Under the pieces are notes generated by a model. That model saw only the letters and a program-made list of their open reading frames with translations. It made no database searches and was not told the origin of the DNA. DNA of 64,000 nt from Pseudoscleropodium purum (Eukaryota > Streptophyta > Bryopsida > Hypnales > Brachytheciaceae), in contig OZ017796.1 of assembly GCA_963969395.1 (NCBI GenBank), positions 15,378,501 through 15,442,500 of the forward strand, given 5' to 3'. The position numbers and the translations under genes were made by a program. Shown here one piece after another: positions 10,893 to 21,649 of this stretch (position 1 is the stretch's first letter; each line of letters begins with the position of its first letter).

Positions 10893-13800
10893 TTACAACT
10901 CATTATTAAGTTCAATGGGTGGAGGTGGAGGCAAAGTTCTTCCTGGAATTGTAGATGAATAATAACATTCCAATAAAGAGACATGAAAGACAAGATGGAT
11001 TTTCATAGAAGCTAGAAGAGCAAGACGGAAAGCTACAGGATTTATTTGAGAGATTATTTGAAAAGGTCCTAATTTTTTATACTCAAGTTTTGTTGACGGC
11101 CGCGTAGTTTGAATATTTTGGCGCAACAACCAAACTAGATCTCCTATCTTAAAATATGGTTGTAGTTTTCGTCGGATATCTGCATATTCTTTCTATCGCT
11201 TTTGTGCTTGACAAAGTTGAATTATAAGCTCTTCATGAATCAATGACATACGTTGAACAAGATTTTCAGCAGCCGGATTTCCAATTATCTTAACTTGAAA
11301 AGGATCTGCACAAGGATGATGTCCGTAATTTGAAAAGAAAGGAGTCTGCTTAGTAGAAGAGTGTAAAGTATTATTATATGCAAATTCGGCCAAAGGCAAA
11401 AGATCAATCCAATTGTCTTGTTGATAATTGATTATACAACAAAGATACTGCTCCAAAATTTGATTAACTCTTTCTGTTTGACCATTGGATTTTGGGTGAT
11501 AACCTGAAGAGAGGTTAATCTTTACACCCAAAATTTTAAATAATCCTTTCCAAAACTTGGAAATAAATTGGGAGCCCTGATTAGAGACTATATCTTCAGG
11601 TTGACCATGATATCGATAAATTTGGTCAATGAACATTTTAGCTGTTCCTTCTCCAGTAATTGTTTTGTTACAAGTAATGAAATGCGCCATCTTGGTTAAT
11701 CGATCTACGACCACCAAAATAGAATCAAAATTTTTGGAAACTGGAAGGTCAGTGATAAAATCGAGAGACAATGATAGCCATGGGCCATTTGGAATTGGTA
11801 AGGGTTGTAAAAGTCCGTAGGGTTGATGATGTGTTCCTTTGGCTCGAGAACAAGTATCACAAGATCGAATATATTCTTTTACAAATTTCCATAATTGTGG
11901 CCACCAATAGTCTTTAGAAACCAATTCAATGGTTTTATTAACTCCAAAGTGTCCTGCAGCTAGAAGATCATGACGTACTTGAAGGATTTTAAGTCTAGCT
12001 AAACCTGGAGGTGCATAGAGTAAGCCTCGAAAAAATAATAACTTATCCTTAAACTCGAAATCTTCTCTTTTACCTTCTTTTATTTGTTTTTGAACATTTC
12101 TTACAAGTGGATCTTGTTTAAGAGTCTTTTGAATTTCCTCAACAATTGACAAATCATTTGGAGGACTACTTCCCAAAGAATTAAGTGCTAAATGCTCTAG
12201 TTTTAAAATGATACTCTTTTGTTGGTCATAAATTGCCTCACCTTCTTTTGGTACAAAGTAAGCACGACGTGACAAAGCATCTGTTTTTCCTTGTTGACTA
12301 CCTGGTCTATATGTTATTATAAAATCAAAACGTGACAATGTCATACTCCATCTAGCTTGGTGTCTATTCAAAATCTTTGCACTCATAAAATATTCTAGGT
12401 TTTTGTGATCTGTATAAACTATAACTTGTTGTTGAGCTCCTTCTAAAAAATGTCGCCAATTTTCAAATGAAGCCACAATTGCCAATAGTTCCTTATCATG
12501 AATCTCATAATTGATTTCAGCAGTTGTAAATTTTCTCGAGTAAAATGCAATAGGATGAAGGTAATTGTCATTTCCATATTGAGATAAAACAACTCCAAAG
12601 GCATAATTTGATGTGTCTGTCTCTAAGAAAAACGGCTTTGATAAATCCGCATGGATTAATATTTGGGCGGAGGTAAAAGTAGCTTTCAAGCTATTAAAAG
12701 CCTTATTAGAGTCATCAGTCCACTTAAATTTATCTTTATGTGTAAGGCTTATTAAATGAGCGGCAAGTTTAGAATAAGATTTAATAAATATTTAATAAAA
12801 ATTAGCAAAGCCTAAAAAACATTGTACATCACGAACTGTAGATGGAGTTATCCAATCAACTATAGTTTGTACTTTCTTTGGGTCCATAGATACACCATTA
12901 TTAGATACTATATATCCAAGAAACTCAACTTGTGATTGATGAAATTCACATTTTTCCAACTTGGCATACAATCCCATATCATGAAGTTTATTTAATACCA
13001 TGCAAACATGTTTTTCATGGTCTTCTTTATTTTTTGAATAAATTAAAATATCATCAATATAAATAACAACAAAATCATCTAGAAATTCTCTGAAAACATC
13101 ATTCATCATATGTTGAAATACTGCAGGTGCATTGGTTAACCCGAAAGGCATGATAGTGTACTCAAAATGGCCATACCTAGTTCGAAAGGCCGTCTTCCAT
13201 TCGTCGCCTTCTTTAATGCAAACCAAATTATACGCTCCTCTTAAATCAATTTTTGTATAGATTTTAGCTTGTTGTAATTGATCAAGAAGATTTGGTATCA
13301 AAGGTAAAGGATAACGATTTTTTATTGTTAGCTTATTAAGGCCACGATAATCCACACACATACGTAATGTACCATCTTTTTTCTTTACAAATAGTATAGG
13401 TGCCCCAGCTGGTGACTTTGAATGGCGAATAAAATTTTTCTTAAGGTTTTCGTCAATATATTTGCGTAATTCATCAAGTTCACTTTTTGATAAATTGTAA
13501 ATTGGCCCAAAAGGAGGTTGAGCTCCATTTTGCAAATCAATAGCACAATCATAAGGTCTATGATCTAGTAACATGTCAGCTTTTTTCTTTTCAAAGACGT
13601 TAGTAAAGTCTTTATATTGGATAGGGAGCTCACCGTTTGATTTGCAATCTTCTTTGATGGGAGTAGTATAAATTGCAAAAGATGTCCCTACTTTAGCGAC
13701 TCGTAAAAAAGCTCGAGCTCCCACTACAAGAGGTTTAATGTTTCTTTTTGAGAATTTACTATTATTTTTTCTACCTTTGATTTCTTTCCCTATGTTAATT

Positions 13801-14512
13801 GTATTTTGTTGTTTACCTTGACTACAATATATAAATGTGGAATGTTCAATAGTATCATGATCATGTTCAAGTACAAGTGTCCTTCCTTTCCAATCTATTG
13901 TTGGATTATAAAATTCCAACCAATTTTGGCCTAGGATTATGAAATTGTTTAGTGACTTAATTAAGTTAAAGGATACCTTGCACATAAAACTATTGATTGA
14001 GAAATTTAATGGCTTTGTCTCATGGATAACTATACTTGATTCAATGGTTCTACCATCTACAACCTCTACTCAGGGTTGACAGGACGGTCGGACGTCCGGA
14101 CGCGGACGCTGTGTCCGCAACGTCTGCTGACATTCGCGGACGCCGTCCGCCTGTCCCCCTGTCCGCCCCAATACCCGTCCGCCCCGTCCGTCCGCCTTCC
14201 GATGGCGGGAGGGACGCTGCGTCTGCTGGCGTCCGTGAAGACGGACGTCTGAGTTACGGACGCCTTTTTCGGGCGGACGTAGAGATTTGTCAACCTTGCC
14301 TCTACTTGTGCTGGTGTATTTCTAATCTTAGTCGAAAACCCATATTTTTGTACAAAATTGAAATCAATTAAAGAAGTAGTTGCTCCAGAATCTACAAGAG
14401 CATTTACTTCAATCTCCTTGTCATTTTCTAAAACTTTTATAGGCAATAAAAAACATGGTACAGGATTGGAGGTTACAAAGGGACCTTGTTGTGTAACATC
14501 AAGAGTGTTCAA
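10893..14512 (-). pseudogene. Gypsy pol: protease, reverse transcriptase, RNase H, integrase (broken)
   Basis: The order on the minus strand is: aspartic protease with V-D-S-G-A-T (near 14385-14400); the MITE at 14071-14298; reverse transcriptase with Y-I-D-D (about 13050-13070); RNase H with E-T-D-T-S and Y-T-D-H-K; then integrase with an H-H-C-C zinc finger (G-H-F-G ... C-D-T-C) and a D..D35E core. Deleting the MITE with one target copy (236 bp) leaves protease and RT in one frame. In-frame stops lie at 12792-12794, 11193-11195 and 10893-10895. The second core aspartate is asparagine (S-N-Q-G-S-Q-F where S-D-x-G-S is usual). The protease frame differs from that of gag, so a frameshift, programmed or accidental, separates them. 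Confidence 0.93.
14071..14298. mobile_element. 228-bp hAT MITE inserted in gypsy pol
   Basis: The left end is cagggttgac and the right end gtcaaccttg (one mismatch). A perfect 8-bp target duplication cctctact flanks it (14063-14070, 14299-14306). The whole element is GC-rich, with at least 15 GTCCG/CGGAC pentamers, unlike the AT-rich host element. Its left about 100 bp and right about 110 bp align with the two ends of the 9750-bp hAT element at 21129-30878, for example the shared ccgtccgccttccga and ggcggacgtagagatt stretches. It is therefore an internal-deletion derivative, with no coding region, that would need transposase in trans. Confidence 0.95.
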
Positions 14513-14523
14513 TTGTAATGTCC

Positions 14524-15477
14524 CTACTGAGATTGAACTTCTACGTTTTTTGAGTCTGCTATCATGTTGAACTTAGCTCCTCGAATGCGTTGTCTAGTTG
14601 ATTTCTTAAAACAATTTGTAGCCTTATGTCCAAGCTCCCCACAATATAAACATAAACCTTCTTTCCACCTGCGATCTTTTTCTTCTTGTGTTAATGGCTT
14701 GAACCTTATAACATCTACTTGCATAGGGTCATCTAATGATATATTATCATTTATAGTTCTTGAAGGTGTTGGTGCCATGGGTACGGTCGGTTGTAAATTA
14801 AGCGTGTTATTCCTCTTTTCTTGTCTGCGTAAAAATAATCGATTATCACATCGAACTGCTTGAGTTATAGCTTCCGATAAAGTAATAGCATCAGGTAAGG
14901 TTAACAATAAATCCTTAACCTCTTCTTTTAACCCCCATTGAAATTGTCGAATCAATGCCATCTCTGACTCCCAATCCACATCACAAGACAATTGTCTAAA
15001 TTCTGAAGCGTAGATTGATGTTGATCATGATCCTTGACGTAAATTTCTGATTTTAGAGTCTGCAATCTTTCTCTTGTCAACCTCTCTAAAACATGCTGTG
15101 AATTCTTCCATGAAACCCTCAAAATCATTTAGCAATGGAGAATATTTTTCCAACAATTGAGAAAATCTTGCCAAAGCAGTTCTACTAAGAAGCGTACCTA
15201 CCAAACCGACTTGTGAAGATGAATTTGGATAGCGCAAAGGTTGCATAAGAATAAATAACCTAATTTGATTGACAAATCCGTGAAACCTCGAACGATCTCC
15301 ATTAAATTTCTCAGGTAAACTTAACTTTGGCTCTTTAAAGTTTGACCTAAATGATGTATTCATTGAAGGTGTTTGAGCTTGCTCTAATTGTTTGATAGCA
15401 TCACGGAGTTTTTCATTTTCTATTCTTAATCTTCGTAATACCTCTTCAATTTCTAAGATCTCAGATCCTTCCGACAT
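14524..15477 (-). pseudogene. Gypsy gag with CCHC zinc knuckle (one in-frame stop)
   Basis: The ATG at 15477 (reading MSEGSEILEIEEV) lies 48 bases after the 5' LTR. An N-terminal coiled-coil-like region (L-R-R-L-R-I-E-N-E-K-L-R) is followed by the typical retrotransposon gag region, then a CX2CX4HX4C nucleic-acid-binding knuckle (C-L-Y-C-G-E-L-G-H-K-A-T-N-C) near 14615-14660. A TGA at 15025-15027 interrupts the frame; a CGA-to-TGA change would explain it. The frame ends at 14524-14526, and protease continues in another frame. An annotation starting at TTG 15504 is also possible but unnecessary. Confidence 0.88.
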
Positions 15478-15509
15478 TGTGAATTTGAAGAAAAAAAATA
15501 ACAATTTTA

Positions 15510-15523
15510 TTTAGTCTTGTCAA
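15510..15523 (-). other. Primer-binding site complementary to the element's own LTR
   Basis: Two bases inside the 5' LTR, where a tRNA-complementary primer site is expected, the minus strand reads ttgacaagactaaa. It does not resemble the usual plant initiator-tRNA site (tggtatcaga). It is a perfect 14-nt complement of tttagtcttgtcaa in the LTR itself (minus strand, 15659 down to 15646). See the findings for the self-priming interpretation. Confidence 0.6.
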
Positions 15524-15525
15524 AC

Positions 15526-15781
15526 TATCAAGGACACGTTTGAGGCAACAAGATTATTAAATATAATGTATTAAATTGATTCATAGAAGGAAAGTATAGT
15601 TTGACATGTGATAGAAACAAGATTACTAGGACATCAAGAATTGTGTTGACAAGACTAAAGACTAAATAATTCCTTCTTTCTTTCTATAGGTTCCAATTTG
15701 GTTATAACTCTATAACTATAAGATAGAAGAGGTTTAGTATTAAGTATGTCTAAATTAAGCTAATGTCATCCATCCGTGACA
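15526..15781 (-). repeat. 5' LTR of the gypsy element
   Basis: 256 bp and about 98 percent identical to the 3' LTR. It contains a TATA-like tatagaaa on the minus strand (15688-15681) and, 29 bases on, the segment complementary to the primer site. The target duplication tgcca follows at 15782-15786. Confidence 0.95.
15684..15688 (-). promoter_or_regulatory. Candidate TATA box of the LTR promoter
   Basis: Minus-strand cctatagaaag. The distance to the start of the LTR segment complementary to the primer site (15659) is 29 bases, a normal TATA-to-start spacing. Position and motif are the only evidence. Confidence 0.45.
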
Positions 15782-15786
15782 TGCCA

Positions 15787-18700
15787 TGGACTCCATGTTG
15801 TAGTTTCATTCCTACCTAAAACCTATTTAGGGTGGGCAAATATCTTTAGCAATTTGTCATGGTTTAGCAATTTGTCATACATGATCTAGACTTAGGACTA
15901 TTTGCTTATATAATATTTTATATATTATTCCATTTTATGTCATATTTATTACTGAACATACTCATTCACAATTGCTCATAAACCATCAAACTTAGCATTC
16001 AAATGATATTGTTAAAGCAATTAAACATTCTTGATGAGTAGCCTTTGATTCTTTGGTTTACAACTATTTCCCATATCGAGCAACTCCACTACTACTTGCT
16101 ACATGAATCTTCTTCACCACAATCTGCCATAATCTGAAACTGTAAGTTGATACAACTTCTCATATACATATGATTAGCTAATTGTAAATTGCTTCCATCC
16201 AAACAACTATATTTTACCCATCTTCTATTGGCTTGAATCTATTATATTTCAATCACACTAGTAGCCCTCAATTCATACGCATGTTTATAGTATTAATAAT
16301 TCTAAATACTTATTAGTTCTACTGCAGTTTGCCTAACTTACTAATATCAAAATTTCACACATACACACCAAAGTACCCAATATTCATGCTCATTTCAATT
16401 CACTCAAATTCCAAAGTGAATGTCACATTTGACAAATTGCAGTTGGTTTTCAATCAATGGATTCTATTTTCTAACAAATCGACAATTCACAACGGAACAA
16501 AAATGGAAATTTTCTATACTTACACCGATTTAAGGATGCGAGCATAGAGCCTTGACTGATGCAATTCGCTAAATTAACTTCATGATTTGATTAAGTCAAA
16601 TTTCATTTACAGATTTTCAAACACATAGAATTCAAAGCATCTACACAGATCCTGGATATCCCAACACTAGCTAATTGATCGTTTCAATACTGAACACCAA
16701 CTTACAGTCAACTAGCTGCTTAATTGACAAGGAAAACAATGCAAATTGCTTGGTTCGCAACTCCAAACACTTGCGGACAGTTCATTGAGATTTCCAGAAA
16801 TTGCACAGACAAGTTGCCACAATTTACTACATTATAAATCTCACACACAGCTAATGTCAAATTGCTAAGTCATTCTTTTGTCTACAGTGACAAAATGAAT
16901 GATCTCTCAACTTGTCAATTAGCTATTACCAAATTCAAAACATGCTAGGCAATCTAACCATTTACATATGCATAAATTCATAAAAGAAAATTGGCCAATT
17001 AAAATTACAAACAACACAAACACTTCAACAATTAATTCACAACTTTTCTTCTCAACAAATTGCCTGGATCCCTCGTCCATCAGCCAACTCCACTTCCCCA
17101 CTCACGACCCCATCTGGTTCTCTCACAATTGTCGTTTAGCTAGTTGCTTTGCTAGATCCACTCACTCTCTGGTCAATTTACTACGCTCTCCTAGAATTCT
17201 CTCAAACTAGTTGTGTACAATAATTATTTAATAATTTCTTAAATAGGGATCTAAAGATCCATAAGGTGCTCTAATCTACTTCAAACTTGCCATCTCATAC
17301 ATAGCAATTTGCAATTCACAACTCCACATCACAATCTCAATCACACATCCACACTTCACAACAACAATTTTACAAATTCAAAAATAGTAATTTCTATTGA
17401 AGGAATTCATTATTTACAATCAAATTGCTATGAGCCATATACAAAGAGATTTGACAATGATATGAATTGGGAAGAGAAAGAAATTCTACCCACGCTAAAT
17501 AGCCTTAGAGAAACCGATTAGCAACTTGCCGTAAATTGATTCTAAAAGGCACAAAGCTAAGTTGTTACTCTTCCTATCATGCTAATTTGCCCCATTTCAT
17601 ATCTACATAGTGTTCTTTTTACATTTACATCAAGTTCTTAGCCAATTAGTACTACAAAATAGAAGTGGTTTCTAAAACTAGTGTAAAAAACATCCAAAAT
17701 TGAGAACAAGACAATTTGCTCAAAATTTTTTAAGATTACACGAACTCTCTATACAACAATGTCCTAAGTCCCAACTCTTCAAATTGTGGTTCAAGGCCAA
17801 GTCTGAACTTTATCAAGTTGTAAAAGGTGAATACAAAATGTCAAATGTAGGCTTGGGATCTCATTGTGTAAAGACCAAAGTCCTCAGCTTATCTCATGTG
17901 GGATATAAAATAAGAATAAAGTGCTCCTAAAATTAGTCAAAATGTAAAAAATCCATTTAAAGGCACTTTTAGCATAAAAAATCTACATTGTACAAATTTG
18001 CACAAAATTTTAGTCCATGAGGATACTTCATATGGATGTCCATTTACAATAGATGCAATTTTGTATCTAGGTCCTATTTCTTTGATGCCCAAACTTTCAA
18101 AAATTGTTGCCATGTAGGTGTTTTGGATACATATGTATGGAACTCATGGCACATGACGGAGATCCCCAAGTTCCAATTTTCAACTCTATTGATCAATCAA
18201 AATTTAGAAATTTAGTGGAACTTGGGACTTGAGATGGAGTATGAAGCAACTCTTAATAAAAATTGAACAAGTATTAAACATGCATGCATTGTACTTGTAT
18301 ATTATAATAAATGTAGTGCTTAAGTATTATTATTAAATAATTCCTTTATAATGTTGAAAAGATTCAAAATAATAAATGAGAAGTTATAAATAAAATTAGT
18401 TCTGCACAAAAATATTTTATTTTGAAACTCTAAAGTTTTACATATTTAATCTTATTTGAATACATTAAGATACCATTATTGAGGTTTAAACCAATCCATA
18501 CTTCTCATTAAGCTAATATATATGTAGTAGAAAAGCAACATTTCAAAAAATCTAGGCAATCCTGTGAGTACAATTATACAACCCCTAAAGCAAACCAATT
18601 TTCTATTCAACGGAGACTTAAAAACTTAGGTAGGATTGCATGAAGTCAATTTTGAATGGATATGTAGATAGGTTAATTTTTCACTTAAAACTTTGAGAGG

Positions 18701-20582
18701 TGTAGTTTCCAATTAGGATGTGTTAAGTCATATTTTTAGTCTACAAGTGGTTAATTGAGATGTGAATTGGGTGTTTTTAGAATGAAAAGTAGTTGGATGG
18801 TTATTGAAGTTGGCTATGTCATGTGAATTAGATTCAAGGAGTTGCATTGTCCAATTTGAAAATGGGAGCTTGAATGGGAACTGAAGCAATGCAATTTGAT
18901 GGGTACTTAGTTCCTTCCAAGTTGGTTTTCATTTACCCACTACAAGAATTGTAAGTGCAAGTCCAATCCAAATTGATTGTTTTGATTATAGTCTCTTTTG
19001 AGATAATTAATATAAAGCTAAATTGCCTAATTGTATATATATATTAGCCCTTTTAGGGAGAGCCTACAACATAATTGTACCATTTCAAAATAAATTTCTA
19101 CTATTCACAAGGTAAATGTAATTTTTTTTTGCTATAAATTTTTCATTTCTAATAAAAATGTAGATGAAGTTTCCAGATTTGGATGAAAAAATGAATGAAT
19201 ATAATTTAAAGGTAATTATTTGGTCTAAAAGATGGATGAATGTAGGAATACAATGCTTCACCAAATTTTAAGTGATCATCATCTTAGCACTTTCTGAGAA
19301 AGTAAAAAAAAAGGGTCAGAATTGTAGATTGGATTTTTATTATGGATTTAACTATAATAAAATTCCTATAGTTTTAGTTCATCCTTAGGGAGGTTTGGAA
19401 ACCAATGGTGATTCTTATGAGATTATAAATTTAGTTCCACTCAAAGTCATGCACAATTGAAGGAAACCATGGGATATTCCCAATTATGCAAACACAATAA
19501 ATAGATCATCTTTATTATAATTATAGCCAGAATTGAGAACTTATGAGTTTGCTTGGAGGTCCTATAGCTTTATTTTCATTCTCCATTGCTCCATTACTTC
19601 TCATCAACCGCTTTGGTACCAGCTTCTATTGTTTTAACTTCCATTGTTGGCACAACAACTATTGCTTTAACTTTACAAATTCCTCTAGCTTTTCTTCAAT
19701 TGTATTCTTCCTCTCTTCTTCTTTCACAATTGTGTCCTTACTTTTGCACTCCATTTTGATATTATATAATTGACAACAATATTTATACTTCCTTTTTAAG
19801 TTAAACTGTTCTTTATCCATTGCAATATCACTCATACTACAAGTTTCATTGATTTCTATTTCTAAGATTAGTCTCTATTAAAACTCATCTCAATGGAATA
19901 ATAAATTAGTTCCTAACTCACAATAGAATTTGCACTCTAATATACTCCCATACATCATATGGCTCATTCCATCAGATCACAGTCTATTGATTCATTACAA
20001 GCTCAACATTCTCATACAATAGAAAATAACAATTTCATTACACACGATTGATACACAATTAAAATCACCCATAGCCAACTCTCAATCATTTACCACAATG
20101 GATATTTTTTCCAAATTAATTCTATAAATCTATCACACAGTCCAAACCATAATACACAATTGATTTATTTCAATAATTGGAAAATCTCATAGACTATAGA
20201 CCACCATCACATTCCACATCATCACACAATAGATTTAAAATTACACAAAACTCTAATACACACACAAATTTCAATTCATTCAGCACACCATATAAAATTT
20301 CCATTCCACTTCAATATTATTCCACCATAGATTTTACAATTGATTTGCTCCATCTCATCAATTCACTCTATAATATTTATCAATCTAGTACAACGACTCC
20401 ACAAACATCTAAATTGTAGAACATCTACACTTACACTCGATCTCTTCACAATAGCAAATGTGAAAATTAAACTAGACTACTAGCTCGTTATCGTACATGA
20501 GCTTTGAACTCTTTCTACGAACTCTGAGAAAAAAACTTCACACGATAGATTTCACCTAATTTAGCCGATAACTACTTAATCG
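15787..20582. other. AT-rich non-coding filler between elements
   Basis: About 4.8 kb with no recognisable gene. It is rich in short phrases such as aatttgcaa and caattcacaa. All ORFs are short and of biased composition. It is probably very old element debris; I could not place element boundaries. Confidence 0.5.
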
Positions 20583-20839
20583 TTGTCATGTTGTAAATTT
20601 GTACATGTCATAAATTTGTACTAATTTATTACTATGATAAGATTTTATTATTTGAAACAAAAAAATTTCTTGATGATGCTTTGAGTGACTTCAAGATGAT
20701 GCTTGTAACTAATGAAGCTAATAAAAAAGATTTAGTCCTAGAAAAGCTTTATCAGTTTGAACTTTGAAGTAGTCTTCTCGATTCTAGAGTTTATATTTTG
20801 GTGTAAAATTTGATTCTTCAATGTCAAACTAAAGGGGTT

Positions 20840-21128
20840 TTCTAAGTCTCCAGATGAAGAACCTCAATCGGATCCCAAATTTGAATTTTCCTTATCTCAA
20901 TTGCTAGATCAGCCTCTTTTGCCATCAATTCTTAGATCGTTTTATGAGCACCCGTAAAATGAGGCCAGTCCTTCTCAACTACTCAAACAACCATGCTTAG
21001 AGTTGCGGTGGTATGGAAATCTCTAGCGAGACGCTCGAGTGTTAATGATTTTGCTACAAATCTAATGTGTTGAGTCCGGTAGTCGAGAAGTGACGTTTGA
21101 AGGAAGTTTTGAAAGACTAAATAAGGAC
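20840..21128 (+). pseudogene. Decayed LTR ORF, copy 2 (5' part), cut by the hAT element
   Basis: The frame reads E-E-P-Q-S-D-P-K-F-E-F-S-L-S-Q-L-L, then L-R-W-Y-G-N-L and V-T-F-E-G-S-F-E-R-L-N-K-D, breaking exactly at the hAT target site. It resumes at 30887 with Q-Y-Y-C-M-V-R. There are several stops. At one site (near 21055) this copy has CAA where copies 1 and 3 have a stop, which points to C-to-T decay in those copies. Confidence 0.5.
21121..21128. repeat. 8-bp target duplication of the hAT element, left copy
   Basis: ataaggac, repeated exactly at 30879-30886. Its second base is T and seventh is A, matching the hAT preference. Confidence 0.95.
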
Positions 21129-21310
21129 CAGGGTTGACACAACGTCCGGACGCGGACACTGTGTCCGTAGCGTCTGCTGACATTTGCGGTCCCCGCGGAC
21201 GCAGCGTCCGCCGGGAATGCCCCGTCCGCCTGTCACCCCGTCCGCCCCGTGCGCCCCGTCTGCTTTGACGGCCCTATTTCCCCCGACCGCCCTACCCAAA
21301 CTGCCCCGCG
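21129..21310. repeat. Left terminal and subterminal region of the hAT element
   Basis: It starts with cagggttgac and continues as a GC-rich array of GTCCG/CGGAC repeats to about 21305, where composition falls to AT-rich. It aligns with the left end of the MITE at 14071, including the shared tccggacgcggac and cgtctgctgacatt. Confidence 0.9.
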
Positions 21311-21649
21311 GTCACTCCTTTAATTTTTAAACAATTTAAAAGATTATAAAGTTTGACCATGAGTCCATGATAGTCTTGAAACTATGAAAAAATTCCAATT
21401 CATTTTCAGAAGGCAAACTAAAAAAATTTGTGACTTCAAATATATATATATACTATTTAAAAAATCGAGATCAACACAAATACAAACATAATCAATATGG
21501 GCAAAATGTATTCAATTTAATGTAGAAAACCATACATTGTGCACATTTGGCTAATTGCACATATAATTTTTTTCATTCCAACTCTATATTTCTAAACTAA
21601 TTTTTAATGCCTATATAACCTATTCAACTACTACTTCTGCACTACCAAT
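21311..21649. other. AT-rich 3' flank of the kinase-like gene inside the hAT
   Basis: No gene is seen. It is the region between the GC-rich left terminus and the kinase stop codon, and presumably holds the kinase gene's 3' UTR and poly(A) signals. Confidence 0.4.

Larger units (their letters stand above)
10427..15781 (-). mobile_element. Complete chromodomain Ty3/gypsy LTR retrotransposon (minus strand)
   Basis: Two 256-bp LTRs (10427-10682 and 15526-15781) bound a gag-protease-RT-RNase H-integrase-chromodomain interior, in the Ty3/gypsy order. A perfect 5-bp target duplication tgcca flanks it (10422-10426, 15782-15786). LTR ends are TG...CA, except that the 5' LTR inner end has TA for TG. 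The LTRs differ at five positions, all transitions, or about 98 percent identity, so the insertion is fairly recent. The polypurine tract and the primer site confirm the orientation. It is inactive: four in-frame stops, a frame change between gag and pol, an altered integrase aspartate and a MITE insertion. An intact relative could in principle mobilise it. Confidence 0.95.
20583..21128 (+). repeat. Long LTR-like repeat, copy 2, part left of the hAT insertion
   Basis: It begins near tgtcatgttgtaaatttgta and aligns with copy 1 from about 8046 on, including gacttcaagatgatgcttgt (copy 1: gacttcaaaatgacgcttgt). The hAT transposon cuts it at 21128. The remainder continues at 30887. A gypsy pol relic in the same orientation lies downstream (33.5-36.3 kb), so this may be that element's 5' LTR. 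Confidence 0.6.

Noticed and set aside
14066..14512. Open frame extending protease across the GC-rich block as one 148-residue protein
   Set aside because: The C-terminal half is the translated MITE (14071-14298), bounded by TIRs and an 8-bp duplication, and not part of the protease.
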